Shown here one piece after another: positions 1-13,399 of a stretch of 64,000 bases of DNA; the stretch's first letter is position 1, and every line of letters starts with the position of its first letter. Source of the DNA: Streblospio benedicti (taxonomy: Eukaryota > Annelida > Polychaeta > Spionida > Spionidae); contig CM032669.1 in the NCBI GenBank assembly GCA_019095985.1, positions 32,441,171 to 32,505,170 on the forward strand. The letters run 5' to 3'. The translations under genes and the position numbers were made by a program. The notes beneath the pieces were generated by a model, which had not been told where the DNA came from, searched no databases, and worked only from the letters and a program-made list of their open reading frames with translations.

Positions 1-232
<232 letters not shown>

Positions 233-299
233 TGTGTGTTTATGTGTGTGTGTACCCATGTGTTAGAAAACATCACCAACACATACTCAAAACTGATGA

Positions 300-1880
300 A
301 GCAACAATGAGGGAAGTTCAAATGACAGACAAAGCAATAGCTGAAGAACTTGAAATAGATGATAGGGTAGACATAACATCTGACACTGAAGCTTTTTTGA
401 CACTAAAAGATCCACAAAACCAACTTCAACAATAGACCAACCTGTAGATTAATAAATCCAAGTAAATCAGAAATTGGCAAGATCAGCAAGAAAATATTGG
501 AAAACATTAACAAACAAATACTAAAGAAATGCCCTTTTAACCAATGGAGTTGCCTCGGCACATGTAAATATCACACAACAGGAGAAAAAAATAATAATGC
601 ACTCAAAAAATCATTCTTATTTGGAAGCAACAATATATGGCAAAAGAAGAATTCAAACTTTGATGTCACAATGGGCTCCTATGACGGAGCTGAAACATGC
701 GAACTTGTCGGACTATACATGCTCTCACAGCTGCAAGATTTAGAAATAAATGTCGGTTTATATAGAGACGATGGACTAGCCGTGTGCGATAAAACGCCCC
801 AAGAAACAGAGCGAATAAAGAAAAAAATCTGTAAGATTTTCTCTGAAAACAAACTCAAATTGACAGTAGATGCTAATAAAAAGACCATAGACTACCTTGA
901 CGTCACACTGGACCTCAACACAGGAACACACAAACCTTACACCAAACCCAATAACAAACTCTTGTACGTCCACAACCAGAGCAACCACCCACCATCGATT
1001 CTAAAGAATATCCCAAAGAGCATAAATAAGAGACTATCCAAAATATCATCTAATGAAATAATATTCACCCAAGCAAAACCACAGTACCAAGAAGCACTTC
1101 GCAGAAGTGGCTACAAACAGGATCTAAAATTTGAGAATACCAATAACACACCAACTCGGAATGACAAAAATAGAAAAAGGAAAATCATCTGGTACAACCC
1201 ACCTTACAGCGACACTGTGCAAACGAACATCGGCAAGAAATTCCTCAACCTAGTGATCAAATCCTTTCCCAAAGGCAGCAAACTCCACAAAATATTCAAC
1301 AAAAACACAATAAAACTGAGCTACAGCTGTATGGCAAACATGCAACAAATTGTATCATCACACAATAGCAGAATATTGAGAAACACCCAAAACCCCAGTA
1401 ATAACAATGCCAACAGCAATACCAACAAGGATTGCAATTGCCGACGACAAGCATGCCCCTTGGACGGAAAATGCCTATCAAAATCATTGATATACCAAGC
1501 AACCGTAAAAGAGAGCAGACAATGATGAAGAATCAACATACATAGGACTGACTGAAGGAACATTTAAAAACAGATTCACGAACCACAAACACAGCTTTAA
1601 CAACATAGGACTCCGCAACGCAACAGCATTAAGCAAATACATCTGGAAACTGAAGGACAGAGGCATCAACCACACAATAACATGGAAAATGATCACCCAA
1701 GCAAACACATACTCAACCAAGACAAAATTGTGCAACCTGTGCCTTACCGAAAAATTTTTCATAATTTGCAAACCTACCATGTCATCACTCAATTACCGAA
1801 ACGAACTTGCAAGCTTCTGCAGACACCGAAAAAAAAATTACTATCAAGCATCACATGAAAACCTGCAATTCCTAATATGA
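300..1880 (+). mobile_element. Penelope-like retroelement, 5'-truncated, with GIY-YIG endonuclease tail
   Basis: The translated region resembles the C-terminal half of Penelope-like reverse transcriptases. It contains the LINPSKSEIGKI block near 450-485, an RT active-site motif YRDD near 762-771, a Cys-rich linker (CNCRR...CPLDGKC) near 1432-1471, and a GIY-YIG nuclease segment (YIGLTEGTFKNRF, then LCLTEKFFIICKP) from about 1540 to 1775. This domain order, RT followed by a Cys motif and GIY-YIG, is diagnostic of endonuclease-bearing Penelope-like elements, which prime on nicked DNA. The N-terminal part of the RT is missing and the reading frame is interrupted, so this copy is dead. No complete terminal repeat was seen. 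Confidence 0.85.
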
Positions 1881-3410
<1,530 letters not shown>

Positions 3411-3483
3411 AAATACTTTTAAAAAAAAACACACACATTGACACACAAAAAATGGTACGTGATTTTTCACTAATACGTTTGCA

Positions 3484-5090
3484 TTACTCTATTTTCAAAC
3501 AAGATGCCAATTCCTTTAATTTGTCTACATAAAAATCAACCAAAATAGATGGGCCATTGACCACAGCTTTGTCAGACATAATTCCTATACGGACACCACC
3601 ATTGTAGCTCAGAATGGAAACACCAAGAGCTGAAAAAGACACAGTGTGAGTTAACGGTCCTGTTTATACATGTCATTGGATTTACGTCATTTAACTGTAT
3701 AATTTTCCAGTGGTTATGAAAAAAGGCAGATACTCTTACCAACATTACTCCTTTGCGGGGGCCAGAATATCAAGTCTTCCACTTCATGGCCCAAAACCGA
3801 TAGTTTTTCTGAGGGCCCAGGAACATTTGAAAGAACCATACTGTTTTTCTTTGAGAAAAAATTTAATGCCCATTCCGTGATACTGCTCGGAATTCTCGCC
3901 ATTGTATACAAAATGAGCAGGTTGTTAACAAGTGGCTCAGATGAAGATTTTACCAGGTCCATACGCTTCTTTGTACGAATGAGCAGTTCCTTTGGATCGT
4001 CTTCATCAAGGGGTAGGTCGAGAAAGATAAGTCCAAATTGGTTATCAAGTTGGAGTTTACTTGACTGACGTATGTCTACAGGAACATAAGCACAGATATT
4101 CTTTGGCATGTTGTTTGGTGAATAAAGTTTTATGTACTCTCTGAAAGCACCTGCCAAACACGACATAAGAACATCATTTACCGTTGTTCCTGTGACTGAT
4201 TTAATTTTCTTTATCAAATTTAAATCTACAATTTCTGACCATGCCAAAGTTTTTCGTCCTGATAGTCGGGGACCATGAAGAATGCTGTTGTCATTCATCT
4301 TAAAAAATCTGGCCAAGACCAATCCAGGCCCCTCGAATATTGCTTTGAAAATCATCCATCCTGGATTCTTTGACCCAAAGCGCTGAATCTTTGGTTCTTC
4401 CGGGGGATTGTCCGTCATGCAACTGACAAAAGCCTTCACTAAAGATATGCCATCTCCTATGGAATGGTGAATTCTGAACACTGCATAGAATTTTTCACTG
4501 TCAGATTTATATGAAGGAACAAGAATAAACTCCCAAGGAGACTTCCCTTCTTTCAGTGGCTTTGTACCCAGTTCACAAACCAATTCTCTCATGTGATCTG
4601 TGCATTCTACTGCATACCTATCACTGATGTATACATGTTCCTTTATGTCAAAATTGTCCTCTAACACCCAAACATATCTGTGAAGGACTTTCTTAGCATA
4701 CATCTTAAGTTTTTGAAAAATATATTTTGATGGATTGTCGGGGTCTTTTTTATTTATCATTCTTTCTAATACGTGGTTCTGATAAACTGATATGTCGAGT
4801 GGCTGTCCTTTCAGGGTGATTAAAGTTATGATGATAGCCTGGTTTTCAGCAGTGTCTTGCAGCCAAACAGCATCTCCTCCACTCGCCATCATCACTTTAT
4901 CACCCATTTTCTTTTTCACCATACTAATCCCTACTGTTCTATAAATACGAGCAATAAGCGATGTTGGTAGCCATGCAATAACTACTACTATCCCAAGTAG
5001 AAATGTGATAACGGCATATACCACTCGCCATACCTCTTTTGCTAAAGTTGAGTCTTCTGGGTGGGTTTTGTGCTGAGCTGTAGTAGACAT
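3484..5090 (-). CDS. WSD-type wax ester synthase / diacylglycerol O-acyltransferase
   Basis: Two coding exons, 5090-3740 and 3629-3484, join in phase (G|CT) with a GT donor at 3739 and an AG acceptor at 3631, giving 498 residues, normal for the family. A hydrophobic segment at about residues 22-48 suggests membrane anchoring. The condensation-type active-site motif HHSIGDG lies near residues 207-213; in this family it transfers acyl-CoA chains to long-chain alcohols or diacylglycerol. The second exon supplies the conserved C-terminal stretch ([14 protein letters not shown], then [11 protein letters not shown]), which supports the splice. The start is the ATG at 5090, just upstream of the hydrophobic segment. 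No break was seen. Acceptor specificity (wax ester or triacylglycerol) cannot be read from sequence. Confidence 0.9.
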
Positions 5091-5177
5091 CTGAAAGAAG
5101 AACAGCGTCTACATGTACGGAGTTTTAGATTGGGAGCATTGCATAATCAACGTCAGTCATTCATGTGTGTGCATGTA

Positions 5178-5364
5178 CATAGGCAGATGCAGGGGGTGGG
5201 GTGGGGTGGGGTGGGGGTGCAGACGGCGCACGCAACCCCTTTCCCACCAAAAATACTTCATTTTCGTAGGGGATTTTTAGCATGTCCGCCATTAATCGTA
5301 CGTATGAAACCCTTGAAATCCCTTCAGCGCCCCCCCCCTTTCTGAAACCATGGATCTGCCAGTG
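5178..5364. repeat. Short inverted-repeat element (CAGATCCAGG family), copy 1
   Basis: Begins CATAGGCAGATGCAGG and ends with the imperfect complement CCATGGATCTGCC. Inside are the family phrases TTTCCCACCAAAAATACTTCATTTTCGTAGG and a C-run, also found at 8132-8258. Likely a non-autonomous DNA transposon remnant about 90 bases upstream of the acyltransferase start codon. Confidence 0.65.
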
Positions 5365-8131
5365 CGTGTGTATCTGTACAGCAATCTGTAGAATTTTTTT
5401 AGCATATGCTCAGATGGTTTGCAGTGCCCAACGCTGATCAGTTGTGCCTGTGCAACGCAAGAAGACTCAAACACAGTAGACAGTTTCTGCGTCGAGGCTG
5501 TTCCACTCGGGTTGAATTAGTTTGTGTTGTGTACGAGTATGTGAGTCCCTAAATGTGTCCATATCGGTTTATAGATGTACGTCTTTTGTGTTGATGCGTT
5601 GATCGTGTACGGCGGTCAGCGGGCAGATGGATGTCATCAGCAGGGATGACCACTTTCTTGTTCACTATTTGGATCTGTGTATCAGTGAGCACCCCGGGTG
5701 AGCACCCCGGGTCAGAGAACAGTGAGTTCGCGCACACCCGTGTCCAATTATCAAAAACGAAATTGAGTAATCATTAAAATGACGTTCATTTGTAGTGTAA
5801 ATCATATAATTCAACAATAAATTTATTTAAACCATTACAATAAATTAGATGAGATAAATAGATGGATATATAAATAGACTATTAGATAAAGTAGAGCGCA
5901 AATAAGGGGGTAGGGGCTGATAATATGGAATTGTGGTGTAGGCCTTGGGGGTCGGGGAGAGAAAGAGATGTGGTATTTGAAAGAAGTGGTATGTGAGAAA
6001 AAAAAAGACTTTTAAAAAAGAGTAAAAGAGGGATGTGGGGAAATACGACTACTACCCACCCCACCCCCTTCCCTTCCTCCAATAACGCCCACGAGCTGAT
6101 GTTCTTTTATTCTAACGCCATGCAAATGAACACTGAGTATGGCTTTAATTGGCCCAATTTGAACACATAACCATGATAGTTGATTTTGGTGCAAATCTTC
6201 AATTCATATAATTTGACGACCCAGCGATGGTGTCACAATTTAGAAACGTAATTAAAAAATACCGTTTAAGTCTTTTGACATACTCGACCAGTTCACGTAT
6301 GCCAAGATTTCAATCCAAATGGGTTTTTAAAAACCCTGAATTCTATTAAGTAAGTATGTTTAAATACCAACTGTTTAGTAGATTACAATTCTACACCTAC
6401 CAGTTTGGTGATGATTCTACTGAAAGATTTGCATTAATTGTGGGGGCACACTCCATATATGATAGAGAGGACACAATTTCCAAGGAGGTTTTGGACAATA
6501 AAGTGATCGAGCCTTTGATATTCGTGTTGGAACGGAGGGACGGGGGTATGCAATATTTGGGAGGGGTGTACAGACACTCATGCCAATCCCAAGTGTGTTC
6601 TATTTATATCGATGTAATAAGAAAAATATTTTATTCGAAAATGTGAATTTTTGAGAATTGAATTCAATACAATATATAAGTATAAGATCAACTTTATCAC
6701 GTAAATTATTTATGTGTTTTATACTAAAATCACAGTTGTATTTCTTGATAGTAAAATCATAAAAGTTACCTTTCTTGCGTATTTGTCCAGTGTGATTTAT
6801 TTCTTACCTTTCCACTAAACGCTGCTATAACTTCAATATTCAAATTGTTTGATTTTGGTTTTTGATTTTCCTGTGCTGTTTAAAAAAAGACAGTCTAGGT
6901 ACAAAAGTCAGTGATAATAAATTAGGTCATCCAAAGTACTAATGGACTTTTGTAAGTAAGTTATCAACATCCTATCATTGGAATCAAACATATTTGACCT
7001 ACCTACACTAAGTCTCATTATGTCACTGCATGCAATATTAACAATTGAGAACCATATGAACTGTGCATAGCAAACTTTGAACAATAATTTGACTGCTTCC
7101 ATGTATAGGTTCAAAGTATCTCCTAAGATGGGGAAAAGGATGGGTCTCTTAAACTAAGCACCCACCATTATATAGTGTACCGTGCTAGAACTGGATCTCA
7201 AGTAGCATTTCTTATTCAACAATTTCTATCATAACTTGAGGTGTTTGTACCTGCAGGCATTTAGCAAAACAAACGACTTCTTGGCCGACGCTAAATGTGT
7301 AATTAGCATTTATTAGCGTGACATACGTCCATTGTTTTCAGTGATGATCTTGCGTGACTATAGTTGGAGACTTTTGGAGTTCACTCGGAAATTTTCAGTG
7401 ACAGATTCAGAACAAAATTATTACAATACAAAGAAACGTGACTATTTACATAGATAATTTAGTATACCATCTGTATGTGTGCGTGTGTGCGTGCGTGACT
7501 GCGTGTGTGGTTTTATATATAAATGTCCAAATAATACATGTGTTCGACATTGCATCCCAGTTCAAGCACACTAGAAACGGAACGCGTTAATTTTCATTTC
7601 ATCCAACAACATTCAAATAATTCAACGGTGGGCCCTTGCACCATGGAAGGGCGTGTAGTGTGGGGTGACCTGATACTACTATGATTTGCAAACACTATAC
7701 CACACACGTACTACTATTATATAACAGTAATAATGTATATGGTATGGTATCTTTTTGAATTATATTTATTTTATTTTCTTCAAAGCTGTTCAAAGGTTAA
7801 AGAATAGTGAATGTCCAAAATGAGTCAAAATTTTTATTGAAACACTGTGTTGCGACCTCTTGGTCCTTATCAAATTTCTTGATACACTAGCTCTCATTTT
7901 TAGATACACATACATACACTCATTAATTCCTGCCGTATTATTTGAAATTTTAAATCATATTAAATTGTTTGATGGTGCATTAGATTATACGCACCATTAT
8001 ACACACATTTATATAAACATATAATAGGATGTATACCACTTTTTACGAGTCTCAATATCATCATTATTATCATTAAAGCTCCAAAAGTTGAGATAAACTC
8101 TTGATTAACGTGTCATTATCATCATTAATAG
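5365..8131. other. Intergenic DNA, no gene recognised
   Basis: Open frames here are short and have no recognisable motif. The longest plus-strand frame (6356-6646, 96 codons) shows no domain or splice support. There is a tandem 14-base GTGAGCACCCCGGG-like duplication at about 5685-5712. Nothing else is claimed. Confidence 0.5.
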
Positions 8132-8258
8132 CATAGGCAGATCCAGGGGTGGCACAGGGGGCACCCCCCCTTTCCCACCAAAATACTTCATTTTCATAGG
8201 TTTTTTCATGAAATCCCGTAAGTGCGCCCCCCTTTCCGAAAACCTGGATTTGCCTATG
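8132..8258. repeat. Short inverted-repeat element (CAGATCCAGG family), copy 2
   Basis: The most intact member: the left end CATAGGCAGATCCAGG and the right end CCTGGATTTGCCTATG are inverted complements over 15 of 16 bases. Length is 127 bases, with no coding capacity, consistent with a miniature inverted-repeat transposable element. Confidence 0.75.
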
Positions 8259-8691
8259 AATAGGATGTGTAGATCGCTTCGTTAACAATACAAACTTCGT
8301 AAAACAGTATCTTTGATAACACTTTTTTCACTGCTTACCATTTGTTTGAATCATATACAATGTACATACAACAGCAGCAATAACACATTAGCAAGCAACA
8401 AGAATAAATGCATATCATACACATATCATAAAAGCAGAATTGTAACACCACAATCATACGTACAATTACATTTGTTTGTAAAAGAAGTAAACAGTGGCTT
8501 GTGCACTTTTCAATCTTTTGTGTCGTTTTCTTAAAAATATTATTTGATACACTTCTTCAATTTTGCTTTTCACAAACGCATTGCAATGCAGAAGACCACC
8601 GAAATAGCTTAACAATAGATTTAGATGTACTTTTAACGGGATATATGCTTTCTCTGACAATACAACTTCCACGCTGTCCATGTATTTAGTA

Positions 8692-9675
8692 TTAACCTGA
8701 TATTGCGCAAATAATATCCTGACTGAATTGTCCATCTATGCAGTTAATTGTCCTAAATGTCATTTTGTCGTTGCAGGAGTAATGGATTTCAGTGCCTGTG
8801 ACCACATGTTGTCCGGCTTCTAAAGGAACTCTCTCGCCGTTTAGTTTTCCGTTTGTGTAATGGCCGGTTTCGTGCAAGTCAGGCAGTAAGCAGGCTAAAA
8901 TCAAAGAAAATTGTATATTGTATGATTTTTGGCACATATGTCACCTCACGAATGCATTAAAAGATGAAATATAAGTAAAATTGTCTATCTTCCACCCCTG
9001 GGATCATCCCATTAAACTCGCTCCTTATCTTAATATCCCCCCCCCCACACACACACACACTTTAGGTTATGGGTTAGAATAAACACATAATCCAATGCAA
9101 TTGTAAAATAAATTAATTATTCTACATTGCATTTACCTCCAGGTGGTAGAGGGGACGTTGACATCAGCAGAGATGTTACTGCACTTGATTCACTATCAGT
9201 GGATGGTGCAAGTGTAGGTTGCCTAGTAATCATTTTCTGGGTGGTACTAGTTACTTTCTGGGTGGTACTGGTTACTTTCTGGGTGGTACCAATTGCTGTC
9301 TGGGTGGTACCAATTGCTTTCTGCGTGGTACTGGACACAACAGTGGGTACTGGTGGAATTATTGTCACCTCTTTGGGTGGACTGACTTTGCCGGTACTTG
9401 AGGGTGCTGTAAATACAGGAGGCTAAATTACATTCAAGAAAATGAAATAAAATACAGTGAAACACAGCAATGAAGACACGAGTAGTAGAATAGCAAACTA
9501 GTGCGCGCGTTACGACGGTATTTTCATTAGTGTTTTGGTAGATCACAATCAGTAATTATTTGCATCCATATATGTCATATACAATACAATACAAAAAAAC
9601 ACGACAATACAATACACGCACGCGCACGCGCACAATACAATACACACGCACACGCACACACGCACGCACACACAC

Positions 9676-9756
<81 letters not shown>

Positions 9757-12700
9757 TTCAAGACTACACCCCACACAAGTTTGCTTAATCACAGAGTCCA
9801 CAGCATTATTCATTGCAGGTCGTACTAAATAGATGTGATTTTTCTTCTTTTTTTAACACAGTTTTGTAAAATAAAAGATAAATAAATAAACGGGCGTTGT
9901 TTGCGTTAGTGAGAAGACAATGAAGTTTGTTTGCACACATTTGTTCACTCATTTGATGACAATGTTCCGAATAATTCTGATTTTGGTTGATTAATAAGAG
10001 TGCAGTGTACCCTCTATCTGGATATGACTTTGAAATCATGGTCATGGTAAACTTGTGGCAAAAGTGGCATTTACCTAATGTCGTTGTTGGCATGCCTGGA
10101 GTGATGGTGGTAATTTGAAAACCGGTGTTGTTTTTTGTCGTGGCATCAGGTTTGAAATAAAAAGCCGCTCCGATACCCAAGACCAAGACGATGAGTAAAA
10201 CAACAGCAACGACCGCCACCACGCACTTCAACTTCCTGGATTTTCTAGCTTTGAAACCAGCTAGAAAGGTAAACGTATACTATCAGTTATATCAGGAATT
10301 TATTCCTGGTTATATCTACATGTATTTGTCTTCGTAATTATACTGGTGCATATTAAATTGGGGGGTCTTAAACAATGTGACTGTAGAGGACACAGTCAGA
10401 CATTCCCAAATGCTTATTCAAGTATTCAAGTACCTTCTTCATCAACTACAGGTGAAGGTCTGAATGTCAAGGAACCCACTTCATTGTAAACAGGTTCCAT
10501 CGGTTTGCAACTTGATGTCCTGTCAGAAAAAGGCACATTGACTGCGCGATAGTCTTGCATACCACCCACTCCCCGTTCATCTGGAAGCTCTTCATACACA
10601 TCACCTGTAATGTACACATACATCATCAGTATTTAATCTGTTGCTAAATCTGAACGCTAATTTGCCATTTCGATTTTATGAATAATATCAGAATGATTTA
10701 TTTCAAGTTTATTTCCAACGTTTCAACATATATTATACCATGTGTATTTACATCCTGATATAAACAAACACAGTTCCAACTTCAACTTATGTGGAAAGCC
10801 GGGGGGTGGGGGTGGGGGTGGGGGTGGGGGTGGGGTCTCTCAAAAATGGGTACGGGTGTGCCATTTCGAACGTCGAAACGCTACCCATCGATATTACTAA
10901 TTTGATATAATAAAAAGGTGACCCATGTCTATACCTTGATGATGAAAAAGTGACCCATGTCTATATATATTAAATAATGAATCTACCGTGATACTGTTAA
11001 CATTTCATCAACAAAATATTAAAAAGAATTATGTCAGTATCAAACAAAATGAAAATTACAATATCTGTACATTTAATTTCAAACCCATTGCTATATCAAA
11101 AATCACAAAATGTAGACCCATAAATATACCAAAAATCACAACATTTAGACCCATAGCTGTACCAAAATCACCAAATTTAAACCCATCTCTACACCTAGGA
11201 TATCTTAAAAGGTAACCCATAAAAATGGCACACCCGTATTACCCGACATATATAGGAAGACACCCACCCACCCCTCCCTCCCCGAGGGAAAGCCGTATAT
11301 ACCAATAGTATGTATGGACTCAGTGGGTGACAAAAATCAAAATAGAAGATTATAATTGTTCAGGATACGGGACAGCTACTTTGATATATTAAATTTCAGA
11401 GTCTTTGTATCTGTACAATTTATTTAGAAAATACCTCTTTTGTTTTTATATGCCTAATTGTTCATTCATATAGTGTTATTTATTTTCATGCAGGAGTCTG
11501 TCCTATATTTAATCCTTTGCATGTTTTGCACTTATGCGTGAATCATAATAATTTTCCAGCATCTATATATGCTAATGTAAATTACTGAAACCGCATAGTA
11601 CAGATATCCTGTTTATGAGCTTTGCATATAGTAGAAAGCAAACAATACTATCAAGGCCAAAACTTTACACCATCTTTCCCTTTTAGTCATTTATATATTC
11701 ACACTAAATTCCCATTATAGAACTAGTTTTCTCTTACCGGGTTTGGACTGGTCTCTTATTGACGTTTTGGACAGGAAAAAAAGGCTTAATTGTTGAGGCG
11801 GTCTCTTTACAGAGGTGGTACTAATTGGAGGGAAAGTTGTATACCCGGGGTGGTATGCATGCGTCATAGCTTTACATACTACCTCTCCAGAAATCCACCT
11901 TTGATTTAATAATGGAGACTGTACTGATAATTGACAAATAGTTTTGCTGATAACTAAGTAATATGCCATTTTAACGCAAAATCTGAGGTCATACACTTGT
12001 TGTCTATTGGCTACTATTCCAAAACATATACTTGGAGTTCGGCGCCTATCTTGCTTTGTGAGGACAGTTTAGAAATAGTGCATGTGCAATTATCCTTCCC
12101 TTTAGCACAGTGTAGGTATATACTCGCACAATTTCTAGAGCTAGAGATACTTACCAGATGGATCACTTGCTTGAAAAAGAACCCTCTCGTCGCCATTTAA
12201 CGCAACCCATCCTTCGTTGGCCCCCTTGGATTTAATCAAATTAATACATATTTAACAATGCGCATGAACACTTGTGAACAATAGTAGACTAGTTTTGTAA
12301 TAATATAATTCATCATGAAATAACTGAATGAGTGAAGATATCAAGTGTGATGTTGTAATCGTTATTCCTACATGACTTGCGTGTTACGAGAAACCCATCT
12401 TTTTCTGATGTTACCATGTGCACACTACACACCCATGATGTATTTCTAATGTTATCACATATGAGCGTAGTAGTCATAATATTGAACACTTTATTTGATG
12501 CATTTCATTATTTTGATTCGAATTAAGACGTGGGCAAAATGACAATCAATTCGTGTTGGTTACATGCAATATATTCACTATACAAAATATGCATACACCT
12601 GCCCTCCACTCTCTACAAGAGCCTCATATTTCTTTAAAATAGTGGTTCTTCTGTATTTATCTTGAAAAAGTGGTTCTTCTGTACTAGTACCATTTTCTTA

Positions 12701-13399
12701 AAAAGCACGACCCATAAAAATATATAAAAATCAAATATTCATTCTGTCATAAAATTTTACTTCATTGTATCAAAATAAATTATCAAATACAATCATACAA
12801 AATATTATTCACACAATTTTTTTTTTAAAGATCGCCCTCGTAGAGAGTTCCTTGTATCAATTAAAAGCTATACACGTTTTGTACAGTGACTTTTACATTA
12901 TGAGCATCAATTTGGTGTTGCCGGGTCATAGTTGGTTTCGCTCAATTGAAATACAATGAGTAATTTTAAAAGTAATAAAAAGACTGGCCCACTTTGTTAA
13001 CGTCAGCATTTTAAAGCAACTACTTTATAGAGAAAACCATAAATGTATAATGATATTCAAATATCCAGATACCTTATTTTCATAATGATCAGATTCCAGA
13101 AGTGGTCTGTATTGTCCATTTTTCCTCGTTGCCATAGTAGATGATGCAAGACTCACAGCGTCGTCATAAATACAAATATCGTCTCCTTGAAGTCCAGGAT
13201 TAAAGTTATTTCCTTTACTTCCCTGTGCTGGTACTTGCTCTGTTTCCCTTCCTAGTGGAAGGCTGGAGCTTGAAAGCGGTACTATGATGTGGTTTTTATG
13301 ATGATGATTTAAATACTCAATGCACTCCCCACAAATGCAAACTTGGCAACTGATGCAGTATTCTCTACAACTTGAGTTCCCGTGTATTTCACACTCCAT
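8692..13399 (-). CDS. Predicted type II membrane protein: B-box zinc finger, membrane helix, Thr-rich stalk, sushi domain
   Basis: Six exons fit in phase: 13399-13073, 12224-12155, 10604-10434, 10260-10075, 9406-9137 and 8894-8692, totalling 1227 bases and 408 residues. Residues 3-37 form a B-box type 2 zinc finger (C-x2-H-x8-C-x2-C-x4-C-x2-C-x5-H-x4-H). Residues 110-200 are a tyrosine-rich, presumably cytoplasmic segment (DVYEEL, QDYRAV, EPVYNEV). A basic run RKSRKLK precedes one helix at about 202-225. Residues 226-341 are Thr/Ser/Pro-rich with five near-identical TTQK-type heptads. Residues 343-404 are one complement-control (sushi) module with Cys 343, 382, 393 and 404, ending four residues later. 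There is no signal peptide, so the helix should act as a signal anchor with the sushi domain outside. Exon 2 has a weak polypyrimidine tract but joins both neighbours in frame. Function is unknown; a receptor-like role is inference. Transcription was not tested. Confidence 0.75.
9613..9753. repeat. (CA)n microsatellite
   Basis: CA/CG-mixed then pure CA dinucleotide repeat inside intron 4 of the B-box/sushi gene. Confidence 0.95.
10803..10837. repeat. (GGGGGT)n short tandem repeat
   Basis: About five units of a G-rich hexamer immediately left of an inverted-repeat element in intron 2 of the B-box/sushi gene. The G-runs could form a quadruplex on the plus strand (inference). Confidence 0.85.
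10846..11247. repeat. Inverted-repeat element, about 400 bases
   Basis: The left end ATGGGTACGGGTGTGCCATTT and the right end AAATGGCACACCCGTATTACCC are inverted complements. The interior is AT-rich and full of short repeats of the type GACCCATGTCTATA and ACCCATAgCT. Probably a non-autonomous DNA transposon sitting in intron 2 of the B-box/sushi gene. Confidence 0.65.

Noticed and set aside
9127-9426. 99-codon plus-strand frame rich in VVLVTFW repeats
   Set aside because: It is the shadow of the Thr-rich stalk exon on the minus strand; the minus-strand frame fits flanking exons in phase.
11715-11996. Extra exon of the B-box/sushi gene
   Set aside because: No acceptor in this stretch gives an open frame in the required phase, whereas exons 2 and 3 join directly in phase.
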